Notes: a model not told the origin generated them from the letters alone. A stretch of 64,000 nt of DNA from Bacillus pumilus (GCF_024498355.1 NZ_CP101833.1:3019001-3083000), one strand, 5' to 3'; shown: positions 18,738 through 29,436, counted from the stretch's first letter. Made by a program: numbers and translations.

Positions 18738-19372
18738 TTGTTCACCCTCTGTTCTTTTGCTAATTGAATAAACTGTTTGAGCAGTGCCATTCCCGTTGTA
18801 CTGCTTTTTTCAGGGTGAAACTGTGCCCCAAGCACATTCCCCTTTCCAACAACTGCTGGTACTTGTACGCCATAATCCGCACTTGCCAATTGCTCTTCTA
18901 CATTCATGTCACTCACATAATAAGAGTGAACAAAGTACGCAAATCCTTCCGGCACACCGTCAAATAATGGAGACGGCTGATGAAATGCGAGCTCGTTCCA
19001 CCCCATATGAGGTACCTTCAGCCTTTGTCCGTCCTGATCGCCATCCTTTAAAAGAACGACACGTCCTTTTAACAGCCCCAATCCTTTTGTCAGTCCTGCC
19101 TCTTCACTTTCTTCAAACAACAGCTGCATGCCAAGGCAAATGCCAAATAACAGCTTCCCTTCCTGCACGACTTGGTGGATAAACGCCTCTAGCCCTGTCT
19201 GTCTTAGCAGCCGCATCGCATCACGAAACGACCCCACCCCTGGCAAAATATAAGCATCTGCCTTGTTGAGCTCCTCCACTTCAGAGGAAACAATATAAGG
19301 GGCGCCAGCTCGTTCCAGCGCTTTTGATACACTAAACAAATTTCCCATCCCATAATCAATGACTCCGATCAT
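18734..19372 (-). CDS. hisH: Imidazole glycerol phosphate synthase, glutaminase subunit
   Basis: HisH is a class I glutamine amidotransferase supplying ammonia to HisF. It has the oxyanion region YILPGVGSF near residue 47, nucleophile Cys in [14 protein letters not shown] near 81, and His-Glu in QFHPEKSS near 187. The 212 residues are typical. It sits between hisB and hisA with overlapping ends. Confidence 0.98.
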   Translation of the reverse strand: MIGVIDYGMGNLFSVSKALERAGAPYIVSSEVEELNKADAYILPGVGSFRDAMRLLRQTGLEAFIHQVVQEGKLLFGICLGMQLLFEESEEAGLTKGLGLLKGRVVLLKDGDQDGQRLKVPHMGWNELAFHQPSPLFDGVPEGFAYFVHSYYVSDMNVEEQLASADYGVQVPAVVGKGNVLGAQFHPEKSSTTGMALLKQFIQLAKEQRVNK

Positions 19373-19956
19373 TAGAGCATCCCCTTTGTCGAAGGAATCC
19401 CTTTCACACGCGGATCAATGGTTGTTGCTTCATCTAGGGCACGTGCCATCGCTTTAAAAATCGCTTCAATCATATGGTGCGTATTGGTTCCGTAGTGAAC
19501 GATCACATGGAGGTTCATACGGGCTTCAAGGGCAAATTTCCATAGAAACTCATGAACGAGCTCCGTATCAAAGGTGCCGACCTTTTGACTCGGGAAGACC
19601 GCTCTCATTTCCAAATGAGGACGATTGCTTAGGTCGACTACGACCTGGGCAAGGGTTTCATCCATTGGAACAAAGCTAGATCCGTACCGCTTGATTCCTT
19701 TTTTATCACCTAATGCTTCCTTAAACATTTGCCCAAGCACGATGCCGATATCTTCTGTTGTGTGGTGATCATCGACATCTGTATCTCCTTTCGCATCTAC
19801 AGTCAAATTAAAATGTCCATGCTTCGTAAATAAATCAAGCATGTGCGTCATAAAAGGGACATCTGTCTGAATATCCGCTTTTCCTTCTCCATCAATCTCT
19901 AACGCTAACGAAATGTTCGTTTCATTTGTTTGTCTCGCAGTTTCCGCCTGTCTCAT
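19372..19956 (-). CDS. hisB: Imidazoleglycerol-phosphate dehydratase
   Basis: HisB is a manganese enzyme that dehydrates imidazole glycerol phosphate. The conserved metal-binding clusters [12 protein letters not shown] near residue 63 and [10 protein letters not shown] near 160 are present, with FMTHMLDLF near 36. This is the monofunctional 194-residue form without the phosphatase domain found in enterobacteria. No separate histidinol phosphatase gene is visible in this operon, as in B. subtilis, where it lies elsewhere. Confidence 0.98.
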   Translation of the reverse strand: MRQAETARQTNETNISLALEIDGEGKADIQTDVPFMTHMLDLFTKHGHFNLTVDAKGDTDVDDHHTTEDIGIVLGQMFKEALGDKKGIKRYGSSFVPMDETLAQVVVDLSNRPHLEMRAVFPSQKVGTFDTELVHEFLWKFALEARMNLHVIVHYGTNTHHMIEAIFKAMARALDEATTIDPRVKGIPSTKGML

Positions 19957-21242
19957 TTTGATTCCTCCCGCTTTCTCGCTTCAATCGACCTTGCATGCGC
20001 TTCAAGCCCTTCTAATCTTGCAAAAGCCGCAATGCTTTCCCTATGTGTCTCAAAGGCTTCTTTACTGTATGAAATAATGCTCGTTTTCTTTTGAAAATCG
20101 GTCACGCCTAGCGGGCTTGAGAATCTAGCTGTTCCATTTGTTGGCAGCACGTGATTCGGTCCTGCGAAATAATCTCCCACTGGCTCTGGACTATAACGCC
20201 CTAAGAAAATCGCCCCTGCATGCTTGATTTGACCAAGAAACGATTCTGGATAAGCGGTCAGCACTTCTAAGTGCTCTGGCGCTAATTGGTTCACGACATC
20301 TACTGCACGATCAATTGATTCTGTCACGTAAATACGGCCATGATCTTGTATGGATTGTGCTGCGATTGATTTTCTTGGCAAAGTGTCCAGCTGTGCCTGC
20401 ACCTCAGCCTGCACTTTTTCAGCAAGTGTCTTAGACGGTGTCACCAAAATACTGGATGCTAACGCATCGTGCTCTGCCTGCGAAAGCAAATCAGCCGCCA
20501 CCTCATGCGCAAGTGCCGTTTCGTCTGCCAGGACAGCAATTTCACTTGGACCCGCAATCATATCGATATCAACCTGACCAAATACCTCTCGCTTTGCAAG
20601 TGCTACATAAATGTTTCCTGGACCTGTGATTTTATCAACAGGCTGGATGTTGTCAGTTCCATAGGCAAGAGCCGCAATCGCCTGCGCACCGCCCATTTTG
20701 TACATTTCTGAAATACCCAATTCCTTTGCGGCAACTAGTACAGCGTCAGACAGACGGCCGTCTTTCCCTGGTGGTGTCACAAGGACAATTCGTTCAACGC
20801 CAGCGACAAGTGCCGGGATCACATTCATTAAAACCGATGAAGGATAGGCGGCTGTTCCGCCGGGGACATACACACCGACCGCATCGAGCGGCGTCACCTT
20901 TTGTCCGAGCATCGAGCCGTCCTGCTGGTGATAAAACCAAGAGGATGTCAGCTGACGCTCGTGGTATGTTCGAATATGACGGATAGCCGTTTGGATAATC
21001 TGAATCATCTCCGGCTCCAAACGTTCGTAGGACCTTGCCATTTCATCCTCCGTCACAAGCGGCTCTTCAATGGATACACCGTCAAATTGTTTCGTAAATG
21101 ACCGTACGGCTTCATTACCATTTTTTCTCACTTCTTGAATGATGCGCTGAACAGCCTGACGCTGCTCTTCCGTTCCTGTATCTAAAGACCGCTTAAGTGA
21201 GAGAGTGTCTGTCTCACCTTCTTGTATATAGGTGATGTTCAT
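19953..21242 (-). CDS. hisD: Histidinol dehydrogenase
   Basis: HisD is a zinc enzyme that makes histidine from histidinol in two NAD-dependent steps. Family segments include [15 protein letters not shown] near residue 122, [15 protein letters not shown] near 205 and [14 protein letters not shown] near 228. The catalytic Glu-His lie in LAPEHLEV near 326. The 429-residue length is normal. It overlaps hisG and hisB by 4 bases. Confidence 0.98.
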   Translation of the reverse strand: MNITYIQEGETDTLSLKRSLDTGTEEQRQAVQRIIQEVRKNGNEAVRSFTKQFDGVSIEEPLVTEDEMARSYERLEPEMIQIIQTAIRHIRTYHERQLTSSWFYHQQDGSMLGQKVTPLDAVGVYVPGGTAAYPSSVLMNVIPALVAGVERIVLVTPPGKDGRLSDAVLVAAKELGISEMYKMGGAQAIAALAYGTDNIQPVDKITGPGNIYVALAKREVFGQVDIDMIAGPSEIAVLADETALAHEVAADLLSQAEHDALASSILVTPSKTLAEKVQAEVQAQLDTLPRKSIAAQSIQDHGRIYVTESIDRAVDVVNQLAPEHLEVLTAYPESFLGQIKHAGAIFLGRYSPEPVGDYFAGPNHVLPTNGTARFSSPLGVTDFQKKTSIISYSKEAFETHRESIAAFARLEGLEAHARSIEARKREESK

Positions 21243-21886
21243 GATGATTCCTCCCCTTCCCCTTCAATGATTCTTGCCAGACGCTGCGCCATTTCATCGA
21301 TCACCGCATCCTTCATCCGGTAGCTCACAGGATTGACAATAAAGCGTGACGTAATATCACAAATATGTTCAGTTTCGACAAGTCCATTTTCCTTCAGCGT
21401 TTGACCTGTGGAGACAATGTCAACAATTCGATCGGCAAGGCCGATGAGCGGTGCTAATTCAATGGAACCATTCAGCTTAATGATTTCTACCTGCTCACCT
21501 TGCTCTCTAAAATAGGACGAGGCTACGTTTGGGTACTTCGTTGCCACACGCGGCGCGACACCGCCCCAGCTGGCTCCCGGTAATCCGGCAACGGCTAAAT
21601 GACATTTGCTGATGTTTAAATCGAGCACTTCGTATACATCACGAGCTTCTTCGAGCATGACATCCTTCCCTGCAATACCAACATCCGCCACACCGTGCTC
21701 TACGTAGGTCGTCACATCCATTGGCTTGGCTAAAATAAAGCGGAGGTTTTCTTCCGGTACATCAATGATTAACTTTCTTGAATCCTCGAATTCCTCCGGC
21801 AGCTGATACCCCGCCTGCCTTAACAGCCCTGCTGCTTCTTCAAATATCCGGCCCTTTGGCATCGCCATCGTCAACACTTTACCCAT
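21239..21886 (-). CDS. hisG: ATP phosphoribosyltransferase, catalytic subunit (short form)
   Basis: HisG catalyses the committed step, joining PRPP and ATP. At 215 residues it is the short form, which lacks the C-terminal regulatory domain and needs HisZ. The PRPP-loop-like region [16 protein letters not shown] is near residue 155. The gene overlaps the end of hisZ by 8 bases, as expected for an obligate partner. Confidence 0.98.
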   Translation of the reverse strand: MGKVLTMAMPKGRIFEEAAGLLRQAGYQLPEEFEDSRKLIIDVPEENLRFILAKPMDVTTYVEHGVADVGIAGKDVMLEEARDVYEVLDLNISKCHLAVAGLPGASWGGVAPRVATKYPNVASSYFREQGEQVEIIKLNGSIELAPLIGLADRIVDIVSTGQTLKENGLVETEHICDITSRFIVNPVSYRMKDAVIDEMAQRLARIIEGEGEESS

Positions 21887-23054
21887 TTTGCTCTTCCTTT
21901 CTAGCGCCGATAAAATAAGTCACTTGCTCAAATGCCTTGGTCATCGCGTCAATATTTTCAATACCGGATAAGTCTTGCAGGACGATCTTTTTCCCCTTTG
22001 ACCGCTCCTTTTCTGCAAAAGCAAAAGCTTCTAGTCTTTGTTCTTTACTAAAAATCACAGCCTCCTGCGGTTCATTGATTTCTTTTGCATCTAGCGCTTC
22101 AAGAAGGCGGTCTAAGCGAAGACCGAACCCTGTAGCTGATGCAGGTGCATCAAAATGAGCAAGTAATTGATCATACCTTCCTCCACTCCCGATGACAGAC
22201 CCAACATGATCTGCAAATACTTCAAACAAAATGCCTGTGTAGTAGCTCATATGACTGACCATGCTTAAGTCTAAACGGATATATTCTGTACAGCCGTAAT
22301 CTTCAAGTGTCTCCCAAAGTGCCTTTAACTCAGCGAGCACCTCTTTTCCCTCTTGTGAAACCACGATTTCCTCTGCCTGCTGCGTGACTTCCTCGCCGCC
22401 GCGTAAATCTAAAAGCTGTAACAGCCTCATTTTATCGATCGATGAGAGGGGTAATTGCTTTACATGCTGCCGGTATCCCACATAATTCTTTTCATATAAA
22501 AATCGCCGAAGGACGTTTGCACGCTCTGTATTTCCCAGTACATCTACAAATAACGTCTCGGCTAAAGCAACATGCCCGATCGCTATTTTGAAGGATTGAA
22601 GCCCGGCATTTTTTAATGCAAATACGACAAGCGCAATGACTTCAGCGTCTGCGCTAATTGAACCATCACCAATCAATTCAATTCCGACCTGCTCAAATTC
22701 AGATGGTCTTCCGCCTTCTCTTTCCTGAGCCCGGAACACATTGGCTGCATAACCAACCCGAAGTGGATACGCCTGCTCATGAAGCTTTGAAGCCGCCACT
22801 CTTGCAATCGGCCCCGTCATATCAGGTCTCAGCACAAGGGTTTGACCGTTTTGATCAAGGAGCTTAAATAGCTGTGTATCTGTAATCGCCGATTGAACAC
22901 CGACTGTATCGTAAAATTCAAGCGTTGGTGTCTCCATCAAACGGTAACCCCAGCCATTCATGACCTCTGTTAATGAATGTCTCACTTTTTTCTTCGTCTC
23001 ATACAATCCTGGCAATGAATCCCGCATACCATATGGTTTCTCAAACATAAACAT
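21879..23054 (-). CDS. hisZ: ATP phosphoribosyltransferase regulatory subunit
   Basis: HisZ is a histidyl-tRNA synthetase paralogue without aminoacylation activity that forms a hetero-octamer with short HisG. It resembles class II synthetases, with [14 protein letters not shown] (motif 2 region) near residue 73 and [14 protein letters not shown] near 105. The start at 23054 (MFMFEKPYG) gives 391 residues as in B. subtilis; GGAGG lies 11 bases upstream. A GTG at 23075 would add 7 residues. It heads the histidine operon. Confidence 0.96.
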   Translation of the reverse strand: MFMFEKPYGMRDSLPGLYETKKKVRHSLTEVMNGWGYRLMETPTLEFYDTVGVQSAITDTQLFKLLDQNGQTLVLRPDMTGPIARVAASKLHEQAYPLRVGYAANVFRAQEREGGRPSEFEQVGIELIGDGSISADAEVIALVVFALKNAGLQSFKIAIGHVALAETLFVDVLGNTERANVLRRFLYEKNYVGYRQHVKQLPLSSIDKMRLLQLLDLRGGEEVTQQAEEIVVSQEGKEVLAELKALWETLEDYGCTEYIRLDLSMVSHMSYYTGILFEVFADHVGSVIGSGGRYDQLLAHFDAPASATGFGLRLDRLLEALDAKEINEPQEAVIFSKEQRLEAFAFAEKERSKGKKIVLQDLSGIENIDAMTKAFEQVTYFIGARKEEQNG

Positions 23055-23075
23055 GTTCTTCCGCACCTCCAACAC

Positions 23076-23287
23076 ATTAAAACGAAAAATTCCGAATCCT
23101 TTAGTTCGCTAATATGATAATATGCTAACAAAATAAAGTGATTAAATCAATCATTTTTATTTTCTCTCTATTTTCATTAAAATTTTGTGGAATTATTACA
23201 TTCAAGTGACACCTGAACCTTTTCTACATATTCAATGAAGGAACGTGCTATAATACATAAAAATATTGAATAACACAGGAGATTACA
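23076..23287. promoter_or_regulatory. Divergent promoter region of the his operon and yvpB
   Basis: This AT-rich intergenic region has TATAAT near 23250 ahead of yvpB without a clear -35. On the minus strand TTGATT and TAGCAT, 17 bases apart, could serve hisZ. No T-box, attenuator or palindromic operator was seen for the his operon. Confidence 0.4.
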
Positions 23288-24076
23288 GTGAAGTTCATCC
23301 AGACATTAACCTTAACTTTATTGTGCGCATGTCTTGTTTATTTCGGCTTTATTTATGTTTCACAAATCGACCAAGTCAAAAAAACAGCTTCGCCACACGA
23401 AGCAGCAAAAGAAAACGAAACCGCACTTGCGGCAGAAGAGACACGTTCATCGAAAAAAACGGATGCCACACACCAGTCTTTAAAAGGAAGCAAAAAAGCC
23501 ATGGATGTCATCCTCTATAATCAAATGGATGCACCAAAGCTATATAACGGCTGCGAAGTCACAAGCTTAGCGATGCTGCTTCATTACAGCGGCTATGAGC
23601 GAGTGACAAAAAATACATTGGCAAATGAAATCAAGCGCGTTCCACTAAATTATGAGAATGGCTTAAAAGGAGACCCGAATGATGGGTTTGTAGGCGATAT
23701 GGAGAATGGCCCAGGTCTTGGCGTATACCATGAACCTATTTATCAACTTGCGAAAAAATATGCGGGTGATCAAGTCGTCGACTTAACTGGAAAGCCTGTC
23801 AAAAAGGCCATCTACCAATCACTTGAAAAGGGCTACCCTGTATGGGTGATTACGACATCCACCTTTGACAAAACAGATAACATCGAAACATGGAATACAC
23901 CAAATGGCAAAATAGATGTGAGCTTTAATGTGCATAGCGTCGTCATCACAGGCTACGACGAGGAGTACGTCTACTTGAATAACCCGTACGGAGAAAAGAA
24001 TCAACGAGTCGATCGTGACCAGTTTGAGGATTCTTGGAAACAGATGGGCAGTCAAGCGATGATCATTAAAGCATAA
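23288..24076 (+). CDS. yvpB: Exported C39-like peptidase-fold protein YvpB
   Basis: An N-terminal signal or anchor segment (about 1-27) is followed by a C39-like (BtrH/peptidase_C39_2) domain. The papain-like set is visible: Cys in NGCEVTSLAMLL near residue 89, His in NVHSVVITGYD near 221 and Asn in YLNNPYG near 236. The substrate is unknown. The GTG start at 23288 follows AGGAGA. It is divergent from hisZ. Its terminator begins at the stop codon and is one of the terminators duplicated around a repeat element. Confidence 0.85.
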   Translation: MKFIQTLTLTLLCACLVYFGFIYVSQIDQVKKTASPHEAAKENETALAAEETRSSKKTDATHQSLKGSKKAMDVILYNQMDAPKLYNGCEVTSLAMLLHYSGYERVTKNTLANEIKRVPLNYENGLKGDPNDGFVGDMENGPGLGVYHEPIYQLAKKYAGDQVVDLTGKPVKKAIYQSLEKGYPVWVITTSTFDKTDNIETWNTPNGKIDVSFNVHSVVITGYDEEYVYLNNPYGEKNQRVDRDQFEDSWKQMGSQAMIIKA

Positions 24077-24100
24077 AACCCCGCTCTTCAGCGGGGTTTT
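24075..24100. terminator. Terminator of yvpB, left copy of a duplicated hairpin
   Basis: Stem ACCCCGCT / AGCGGGGT with loop CTTC is followed by TTTT. It overlaps the yvpB stop. The same hairpin, one base different, recurs at 24276-24303. Confidence 0.85.
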
Positions 24101-24275
24101 CAGATTGTTGACAAAGGGCTAAAATGACCTTTATTTTAGCCCTTTGTCTTCTTTTCAGCGTGATAGAAAGCCCTTGAAGTCTAGGAAGGACGAGTACCGG
24201 AGCAGAGCGAATTTGAGATTCGTGAGCACCGGCACGCAGGACTGACACCTAATGCGAGGGGTTGTCTGCACGCTG
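24101..24275 (+). repeat. Dispersed structured repeat, copy C (175 bp)
   Basis: It shares the left end CAGATTGTTGACAAAGG with copy B and the right end GCACGCTG. It contains the same 13-bp hairpin with one loop change (GACCTTT) and the same CAGCGTG / CACGCTG closing stem, with several scattered substitutions. It separates two 26-base copies of the convergent yvpB/ywnB terminator that differ at one position, the clearest duplication of the four. Confidence 0.9.
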
Positions 24276-24303
24276 AAAACCCCGCTCTTCAGCGGGGCTT
24301 TTT
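24276..24303. terminator. Right copy of the duplicated yvpB/ywnB terminator
   Basis: ACCCCGCTCTTCAGCGGGG is followed by C and five T. It is the copy nearest ywnB. On the minus strand it is followed by TTTTCAGCG. Confidence 0.85.
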
Positions 24304-24309
24304 CTCTTC

Positions 24310-24951
24310 CTATTCAGCTTCAGATACAACAGTAAATCGTTCTCCAACATGGGCAGCCTGCTCAATTTCATCAACTAGCGCAATGGCATAGTCAGCATAG
24401 CTCACATAGCTGTCACCCTTTGAATTGACAATTAGATGGTCTTTTCCTTTCACATAAGAACCTGTGCGTTTGCCTGCTGGGTCAAAGAATGCAGCTGGAC
24501 TGAGGAATGTCCATTTTAATCCTTCGGTCTTTTGAAGATCCTTTAGGTTTTCTCCTTGCTGTGAAGCAGTGGCGAAATATTCTTTTGGAAACTCTGGTGT
24601 GTCAACAAGCCTCATTGTTTTGGCGTCATCTACAAATAGACTGCCTGCTCCGCCCACAACGATTAAACGAGTGTCTGGTGCCTCTTTCAAGATATCAATG
24701 AGCTTTTTCCCAGCCTCTACGTGAAGATGCTCTTGTCCAGCAGGTGCGCCAAATGCATTCACGATGACATCAAAACCTTTGATGTCTTCTGCCTCCAAGT
24801 GAAACACATCCTTCTCTAAAACGGCTACTGATGTATCTGTCACCTTTTGTGCATCTCGGACGATTGCCGTCACTTCATGTCCTCTTGATTGAGCCTCTTT
24901 TAAAATTTCTTGTCCTGCTTTACCTGTTGCGCCAATGATTCCAATTTTCAT
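24310..24951 (-). CDS. ywnB: NAD(P)-binding oxidoreductase YwnB
   Basis: This atypical short-chain or NmrA-like protein carries a Rossmann fold with GATGKAGQEI at residues 7-16 and a family segment VVGGAGSLFVD near residue 97. Such proteins bind NAD(P) and are often flavin or quinone reductases or redox sensors, and the substrate is unknown. Its 213 residues resemble B. subtilis YwnB, which also sits beside the Rrf2 regulator ywnA. A GTAGGAGGAG ribosome site precedes the ATG, and the promoter region carries the palindrome also found before ywnA. Confidence 0.85.
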   Translation of the reverse strand: MKIGIIGATGKAGQEILKEAQSRGHEVTAIVRDAQKVTDTSVAVLEKDVFHLEAEDIKGFDVIVNAFGAPAGQEHLHVEAGKKLIDILKEAPDTRLIVVGGAGSLFVDDAKTMRLVDTPEFPKEYFATASQQGENLKDLQKTEGLKWTFLSPAAFFDPAGKRTGSYVKGKDHLIVNSKGDSYVSYADYAIALVDEIEQAAHVGERFTVVSEAE

Positions 24952-24994
24952 GTTAACTCCTCCTACAATATGGTTTTATTTTTATAACGAGAGG

Positions 24995-25013
24995 TGTAAC
25001 TAATTAAGTTACA
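24995..25013. promoter_or_regulatory. Putative YwnA operator upstream of ywnB
   Basis: TGTAAC, 7 bases, GTTACA. The same half sites and spacing, with one change, occur before ywnA at 25484-25502. In both cases the flank reads CCTCTGTTGTAA on one strand. Two matched sites beside one regulator gene suggest that it controls both genes. Confidence 0.65.
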
Positions 25014-25038
25014 ACAGAGGTAAAAAAAATTGAATAGA

Positions 25039-25467
25039 TCATCCAATTTTTTTGATTAACACCTGCGTTAGTTCACTTAATTTGATCTCAGCAAGCACTT
25101 GCTCCATCGCACTTTGGGCGCGGCACAAAATTAATTCGAGTACCGCTTGAATATTTGCCCCGATCGGACAGTCAGGATTTGGGCTTTCATGGATTTGAAA
25201 CAATTCCCCCTCATCCACGACTTCAACCGCTTTATACAAATCGAGCAGTGTGATGTCGTCTTCACTGCGGTTCAACTGAGAACCACCTTTGCCAAGACTC
25301 GTTGAGATTAGGCCTGCTTTTTTTAATTTACTCATAATGCGGCGGATGACCACTGGGTTTGTATTCACACTTCCTGCGATATCCTCCGATGTCTGTAATG
25401 ATCCTTTTTCAAGTGATAGCAAGGCCAGAATATGGACAGCGACAGTAAATCTGCTGCTGATTTTCAT
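25039..25467 (-). CDS. ywnA: Rrf2-family transcriptional regulator YwnA
   Basis: This is a winged-helix Rrf2 regulator of 142 residues. The N-terminal HTH is near 8-50 (RFTVAVHILALLSLEKG, TNPVVIRRIMSKLKKAGLI). The C-terminal half has two Cys (PDCPIGAN near 101, LILCRAQS near 115), not the CX2-7C cluster of iron-sulfur members such as IscR or NsrR, so an FeS cofactor is uncertain. It lies just upstream of ywnB, and both have a matching palindrome. The effector is unknown. Confidence 0.9.
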   Translation of the reverse strand: MKISSRFTVAVHILALLSLEKGSLQTSEDIAGSVNTNPVVIRRIMSKLKKAGLISTSLGKGGSQLNRSEDDITLLDLYKAVEVVDEGELFQIHESPNPDCPIGANIQAVLELILCRAQSAMEQVLAEIKLSELTQVLIKKIG

Positions 25468-25483
25468 GTTTTCTCACCTCTGT

Positions 25484-25502
25484 TGTAATCATTATAGTTA
25501 CA
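25484..25502. promoter_or_regulatory. Putative YwnA autoregulatory operator
   Basis: TGTAAT, 7 bases, GTTACA, located 17 bases upstream of the ywnA start. It is the partner of the site at 24995-25013. Confidence 0.65.
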
Positions 25503-25520
25503 CCGTGTCAGAATGTCAAC

Positions 25521-25549
25521 AAAAAAGTCTGCCGAGCTACTCAGCAGAC
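25521..25549 (-). terminator. Terminator of the hprK-yvoF operon
   Basis: On the minus strand GTCTGCTGAG and CTCGGCAGAC pair around TAG and are followed by TTTTTT. The loop holds part of the yvoF stop codon, so the last codons lie inside the terminator. Confidence 0.88.
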
Positions 25550-26055
25550 GTAGATTGACGTGCTTCCATTTGTTCTTTCGAATAAATCATGCGCATTGGA
25601 TTTCCTCCAACAAAGGAGCCTGCTGGGACATCCTTATGAACAAGTGTACCCGCCGATACGATCGCACCATCACCGATCGTCACTCCAGGCAGAATGGTTG
25701 AATTTGCTCCAATTAAGACTTCATCACCAATATAGACTTCCCCAAGTCTGTACTCTTTAATCAAATACTCATGGGACAAGATGGTCGTGTTATAGCCGAT
25801 CACACTATTTCGACCGACAGTAATTTTCTCAGGAAACATCAGATCAACCATAACCATTAAGGCAAACGCCGTATCCTCGCCGACTTTCATACGAAGGAAA
25901 GTCCGATAAATCCAGTTTTTCATTCCCATAAAGGGCGTGTACCTTGCCAATTGAATAAAGATAAAGTTTTTCACAACTTTGAAAAAGGGGACCGTCCGAT
26001 AGACTTGTCTAAGCGAATTGACCCCTTTTACAGGATAACGATCTGTTTTTCTCAA
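25537..26055 (-). CDS. yvoF: Hexapeptide-repeat acyltransferase YvoF
   Basis: This is a left-handed beta-helix acetyltransferase of the maltose/galactoside O-acetyltransferase type. Hexapeptide repeats cover about residues 70-160, with IGDEVLIGANSTILPGVTIGDGAIV and the C-terminal GGNPMRMIYS. The acceptor is unknown. A TTG start at 26055, one base after the ppaX stop with GGAG 9 bases upstream, gives 172 residues as in B. subtilis. An ATG at 26088 inside ppaX would add 11 residues. Translation is probably coupled to ppaX. Confidence 0.9.
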   Translation of the reverse strand: MRKTDRYPVKGVNSLRQVYRTVPFFKVVKNFIFIQLARYTPFMGMKNWIYRTFLRMKVGEDTAFALMVMVDLMFPEKITVGRNSVIGYNTTILSHEYLIKEYRLGEVYIGDEVLIGANSTILPGVTIGDGAIVSAGTLVHKDVPAGSFVGGNPMRMIYSKEQMEARQSTSAE

Positions 26056-26056
26056 C

Positions 26057-26707
26057 TTAATCAGCTCCAACAATCGCCAAGAGATCACTCATTTTCTTCA
26101 GCATGAAATCAGGGCGATGCTTTAAAAGAGCCTCTTCTCCCTTAATGGACCAAGCGACACCTGCCGTTTTTGTCCCTGCCGCTTGACCAGACAAAATGTC
26201 GTGATAATTATCACCGACCATCACCGCTTCATGTGGATCACTGCCAAGTTTGGATAAAGCCAGCTGGACTGGTTCCGGATGCGGCTTCTCATTTTGTACA
26301 TCATCCAGTGTCACAATCACCTCAAAGAATGGCTCTAAACCTGTCAGCTTCAATCCCATTAAGACCGTATCACGTATCTTCGTTGTAACAATTCCGAGCT
26401 TAAATCCTCGATCCTGAAGGATTTTCAACGTATCTATAACCGTCTCATACTCAGTCACAAGCAGATCATGCTGTTCATGATTAAACGTCCGATACATCTG
26501 AATCATGTCATCCGTCAGGTTCGGGTCCATCGCAGAAAATGTATCAAACAGTGATGGACCAATAAAATGAAGGATATCCTCACGACTGTACTGACCAGGA
26601 TAATAATGATCCAGCGTATGCTGAAATGAAGCAATAATTAATTCATTTGTATTGATTAACGTGCCATCTAAATCAAATAGCACTGTGTTGATAGTTGATT
26701 CGTTCAT
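26057..26707 (-). CDS. ppaX: Pyrophosphatase PpaX
   Basis: This HAD-superfamily enzyme hydrolyses the pyrophosphate released when HprK/P dephosphorylates HPr-Ser-P. HAD motif I is [10 protein letters not shown] at residues 11-20, motif II VTTK near 106, and motif III/IV K with VGDNYHD near 170. The 216 residues are normal. It is in the same operon as hprK, consistent with this role. It overlaps yvoD by 4 bases. Confidence 0.96.
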   Translation of the reverse strand: MNESTINTVLFDLDGTLINTNELIIASFQHTLDHYYPGQYSREDILHFIGPSLFDTFSAMDPNLTDDMIQMYRTFNHEQHDLLVTEYETVIDTLKILQDRGFKLGIVTTKIRDTVLMGLKLTGLEPFFEVIVTLDDVQNEKPHPEPVQLALSKLGSDPHEAVMVGDNYHDILSGQAAGTKTAGVAWSIKGEEALLKHRPDFMLKKMSDLLAIVGAD

Positions 26708-27648
26708 ATAGCTTCCTTTCTAACAGCTGCATGTTCCCGCTTCCGCCAAATATAGCTAATGGCAGCTGTCAATAAAATGGCAGAAATCAGGCGGATGACA
26801 AGAAGCGGCCATACTGGAATGCCAAGTGGAATAAAAATCAGGGTATCTTCAACCACCGCATGACAAGCAACAAGGAAAATGAAGGCAAGGGTTAAATCCT
26901 TTTTGCTCACACCGTCCTCTTCCACTGCCTTCATCATCACTCCCGCTCCATAAGCTAGACCAATGGTTAATCCAGCCACCATCGTCATAGACGTATTTTC
27001 TTTCATTCCAAGCATTCTAGTAAAAGGAGACAGCCACTTAGACAAAGTATGCAGCCACCCTAAATCTCTCATGAATTGAATGATGATCATGAGAGGGATG
27101 ACGATACAAGCCAGCTGGAGTACACCAAGAAAGGCTTTCTGTACAGCAAGAAGAACGATCATATACCAGCTTGAAGGCACATCAGCCGCCTGAGCTGCTG
27201 TAAGCAATCCATATTGCGCCGGCTCCTGGCCTCCCTGCCAAACAAGATGAATGACAATAGCTGAAACAACGGCAAGACTGATTCTGACTAACAAAATTAC
27301 GGACACCCTCAGTCCAACCTTTGCCGCCACTGTCGATTCGATAATCAGGTTATGACAAAAGGATAGCATCACCGCTAAAATGAACACTTCCTTCACAGGA
27401 AGCTCTAATGTCAAGATAGCGGCAATACCCGCATACAAGTTCAGCATATTTCCTAATACAAGCGGAATCGCCGCTTCCCCCGAAAGACCAAACAACCCCA
27501 TAAATGGCCGTATGAATTGTATAATCCAATCCATAACAGGCGTATGCTGCAAGATACTGACGAGAATAGTAACCGGAAAAATGACTTTTCCAAGTGTCCA
27601 AGTCGTCGACAGCCCTGCTTTAAAGCCGTTTTTCCATGTCTCCCCCAT
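26704..27648 (-). CDS. yvoD: Nucleoside-recognition (Gate) domain membrane protein YvoD
   Basis: This polytopic membrane protein has 7-9 predicted helices and Gate-type segments related to nucleoside transporters and SpmA/SpmB. Its transported substrate, if any, is unknown. MGETWKNGF at 27648 is chosen as start because AGGGGGG lies about 10 bases upstream and it begins just after lgt. Longer frames would overlap lgt. The 314 residues agree with the B. subtilis gene in the same operon position. Confidence 0.88.
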   Translation of the reverse strand: MGETWKNGFKAGLSTTWTLGKVIFPVTILVSILQHTPVMDWIIQFIRPFMGLFGLSGEAAIPLVLGNMLNLYAGIAAILTLELPVKEVFILAVMLSFCHNLIIESTVAAKVGLRVSVILLVRISLAVVSAIVIHLVWQGGQEPAQYGLLTAAQAADVPSSWYMIVLLAVQKAFLGVLQLACIVIPLMIIIQFMRDLGWLHTLSKWLSPFTRMLGMKENTSMTMVAGLTIGLAYGAGVMMKAVEEDGVSKKDLTLAFIFLVACHAVVEDTLIFIPLGIPVWPLLVIRLISAILLTAAISYIWRKREHAAVRKEAI

Positions 27649-27667
27649 CTCTTCTGATCCCCCCTGC

Positions 27668-28492
27668 TTAATTCGATGAGTTGTTCTCTTTATACGGAAT
27701 GGATGCGTAGCCTTTGATTCTTCTAAAGACAATCAGCAAAACAGCTGCTACCAATATCGCAATTGAAATCATCTGTGCGATTCGAAGATGGTCTGTCAGC
27801 ATTAAGCTGTCCGTTCTCATTCCTTCAATGAAGAAACGGCCAATTGAATACCAAATTAAATAAGACAAGAAAATTTCGCCTCTACGCAGTGATGTTCTGC
27901 GTAATAAAATCAAAATCACAACGCCGGCAAGATTCCATAATGATTCGTATAAAAACGTTGGGTGATAATAGGTCCCATCAATATACATTTGATTAATGAT
28001 AAACTCAGGCAGATGCAAATTTTCTAAAAAGGCTCTTGAGACAGCCTCACCATGCGCTTCCTGATTAATAAAGTTGCCCCAGCGCCCGATAGCCTGCCCT
28101 AGTAAAATACTAGGTGCTGCCACATCGGCGATTTTCCAAAAGGATACCTTTTTCACTTTTGTAAATACAATGGCTGTCAGCACTGCACCTATCAGCCCGC
28201 CGTGTATTGCAATTCCGCCATTCCAAATCTTAATGATTTCATTTGGATGCTGCTGATAGTAGTCCCATTCAAAGGACACATAATAAATTCGTGCACAAAT
28301 AATGGCGATTGGAATCGCAAATAAGATTAAGTCAATAAACGTATCTTTATTGATTCCTCTTTTTTCACATTCTCTCAGTGCGAGCCAGAGTCCAAGCAAG
28401 GCTCCGACCCCTATAATCACACCATACCAATGAACCGATATAGGTCCGAGCTGAAAAGCAATCGGATCAATTGGTTGAATTGCTTCGTTCAT
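27668..28492 (-). CDS. lgt: Prolipoprotein diacylglyceryl transferase
   Basis: Lgt attaches diacylglycerol from phosphatidylglycerol to the lipobox Cys of prelipoproteins. The signature [13 protein letters not shown] lies near residue 133, and seven hydrophobic segments are spread over 274 residues. AGGAG sits 8 bases before the ATG. It follows hprK by 11 bases. A client lipoprotein is encoded at 49438. Confidence 0.97.
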   Translation of the reverse strand: MNEAIQPIDPIAFQLGPISVHWYGVIIGVGALLGLWLALRECEKRGINKDTFIDLILFAIPIAIICARIYYVSFEWDYYQQHPNEIIKIWNGGIAIHGGLIGAVLTAIVFTKVKKVSFWKIADVAAPSILLGQAIGRWGNFINQEAHGEAVSRAFLENLHLPEFIINQMYIDGTYYHPTFLYESLWNLAGVVILILLRRTSLRRGEIFLSYLIWYSIGRFFIEGMRTDSLMLTDHLRIAQMISIAILVAAVLLIVFRRIKGYASIPYKENNSSN

Positions 28493-28503
28493 ATAGACAA
28501 CTC

Positions 28504-29436
28504 CTATTCATCCTGGCCATTGTCTTCAATGACATCGGCAAGTTTACTTGTAAATTGTTCCGCTGCATTATGCCCCATTCGTTTCAATCTGAAGTTCATC
28601 GCAGCCACCTCAATAATGACCGCTAAATTTCGTCCTGGACGTACAGGGATGGTCAGCTTCGGTACATCTGTATCAATGATCCGCATTTTTTCTTCTTCAA
28701 GCCCTAAACGATCATACTGTTTGCCTTGTTCCCAAAGCTCAAGGTTCATCACAATCGTAATTCTCTTATAGCTTCTGACGGCGCCTGCTCCAAATAAGGT
28801 CATCACATTAATAATACCTAATCCACGAATTTCCAGAAGGTGTTCAATCAGCTCTGGTGCGCTTCCAACTAACGTATCCTGATCCTCTTGACGGATTTCC
28901 ACGCAATCGTCTGCGACCAGCCTGTGTCCCCTCTTTACTAGTTCTAAGGCTGTTTCACTTTTTCCTACTCCGCTTTTCCCAATTAACAAAACACCTACAC
29001 CATATACATCTACGAGCACGCCATGAATGGCAGTCGTTGGTGCAAGCTTACTTTCTAAAAAGTTGGTTAATCGACTCGAAAGTCTTGTCGTTTTTAAGCT
29101 TGATCGTAAAACCGGCACCCCATTTTCATTTGATGCTTCAATTAATTCCTTCGGCACTTCACGATCTCGTGACAAAATAATAGCAGGGGTAATATCTGTA
29201 CAAAGAGACATCATTCTCTGCTTTCGTTCGCGTTCTGGGAGTTGTTCAAAAAAGGAAAGCTCTGTTTTCCCTAAAAGTTGAACTCTTTCTTTTGGGTAAT
29301 ATGTAAAATATCCAGCCATTTCAATACCTGGTCTGGAAAGATCACTGATTGTAATGGGACGATTAATCCCTTCTTCCCCACTTACCAGTTCAAGATGAAA
29401 TTGTTCCATTATGTCCTTCGTACGAACTTTCGGCAC
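28504..29436 (-). CDS. hprK: HPr kinase/phosphorylase
   Basis: HprK/P phosphorylates HPr and Crh at Ser46 in response to glycolytic intermediates, or reverses this with phosphate. The P-loop GKSGVGKS is near residues 152-159, and the HprK signature region [10 protein letters not shown] is near 202. A GTG at 29436 following AGGAGG gives 310 residues, equal to B. subtilis HprK. It is the first gene of hprK-lgt-yvoD-ppaX-yvoF. Its substrate Crh is encoded at 7955 in this window. Confidence 0.97.
   Translation of the reverse strand: MPKVRTKDIMEQFHLELVSGEEGINRPITISDLSRPGIEMAGYFTYYPKERVQLLGKTELSFFEQLPERERKQRMMSLCTDITPAIILSRDREVPKELIEASNENGVPVLRSSLKTTRLSSRLTNFLESKLAPTTAIHGVLVDVYGVGVLLIGKSGVGKSETALELVKRGHRLVADDCVEIRQEDQDTLVGSAPELIEHLLEIRGLGIINVMTLFGAGAVRSYKRITIVMNLELWEQGKQYDRLGLEEEKMRIIDTDVPKLTIPVRPGRNLAVIIEVAAMNFRLKRMGHNAAEQFTSKLADVIEDNGQDE

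Noticed and set aside
23076..23287. Histidine T-box or attenuator ahead of hisZ
   Set aside because: No T-box core (GGTACCGCG-like) or terminator/antiterminator pair is present.
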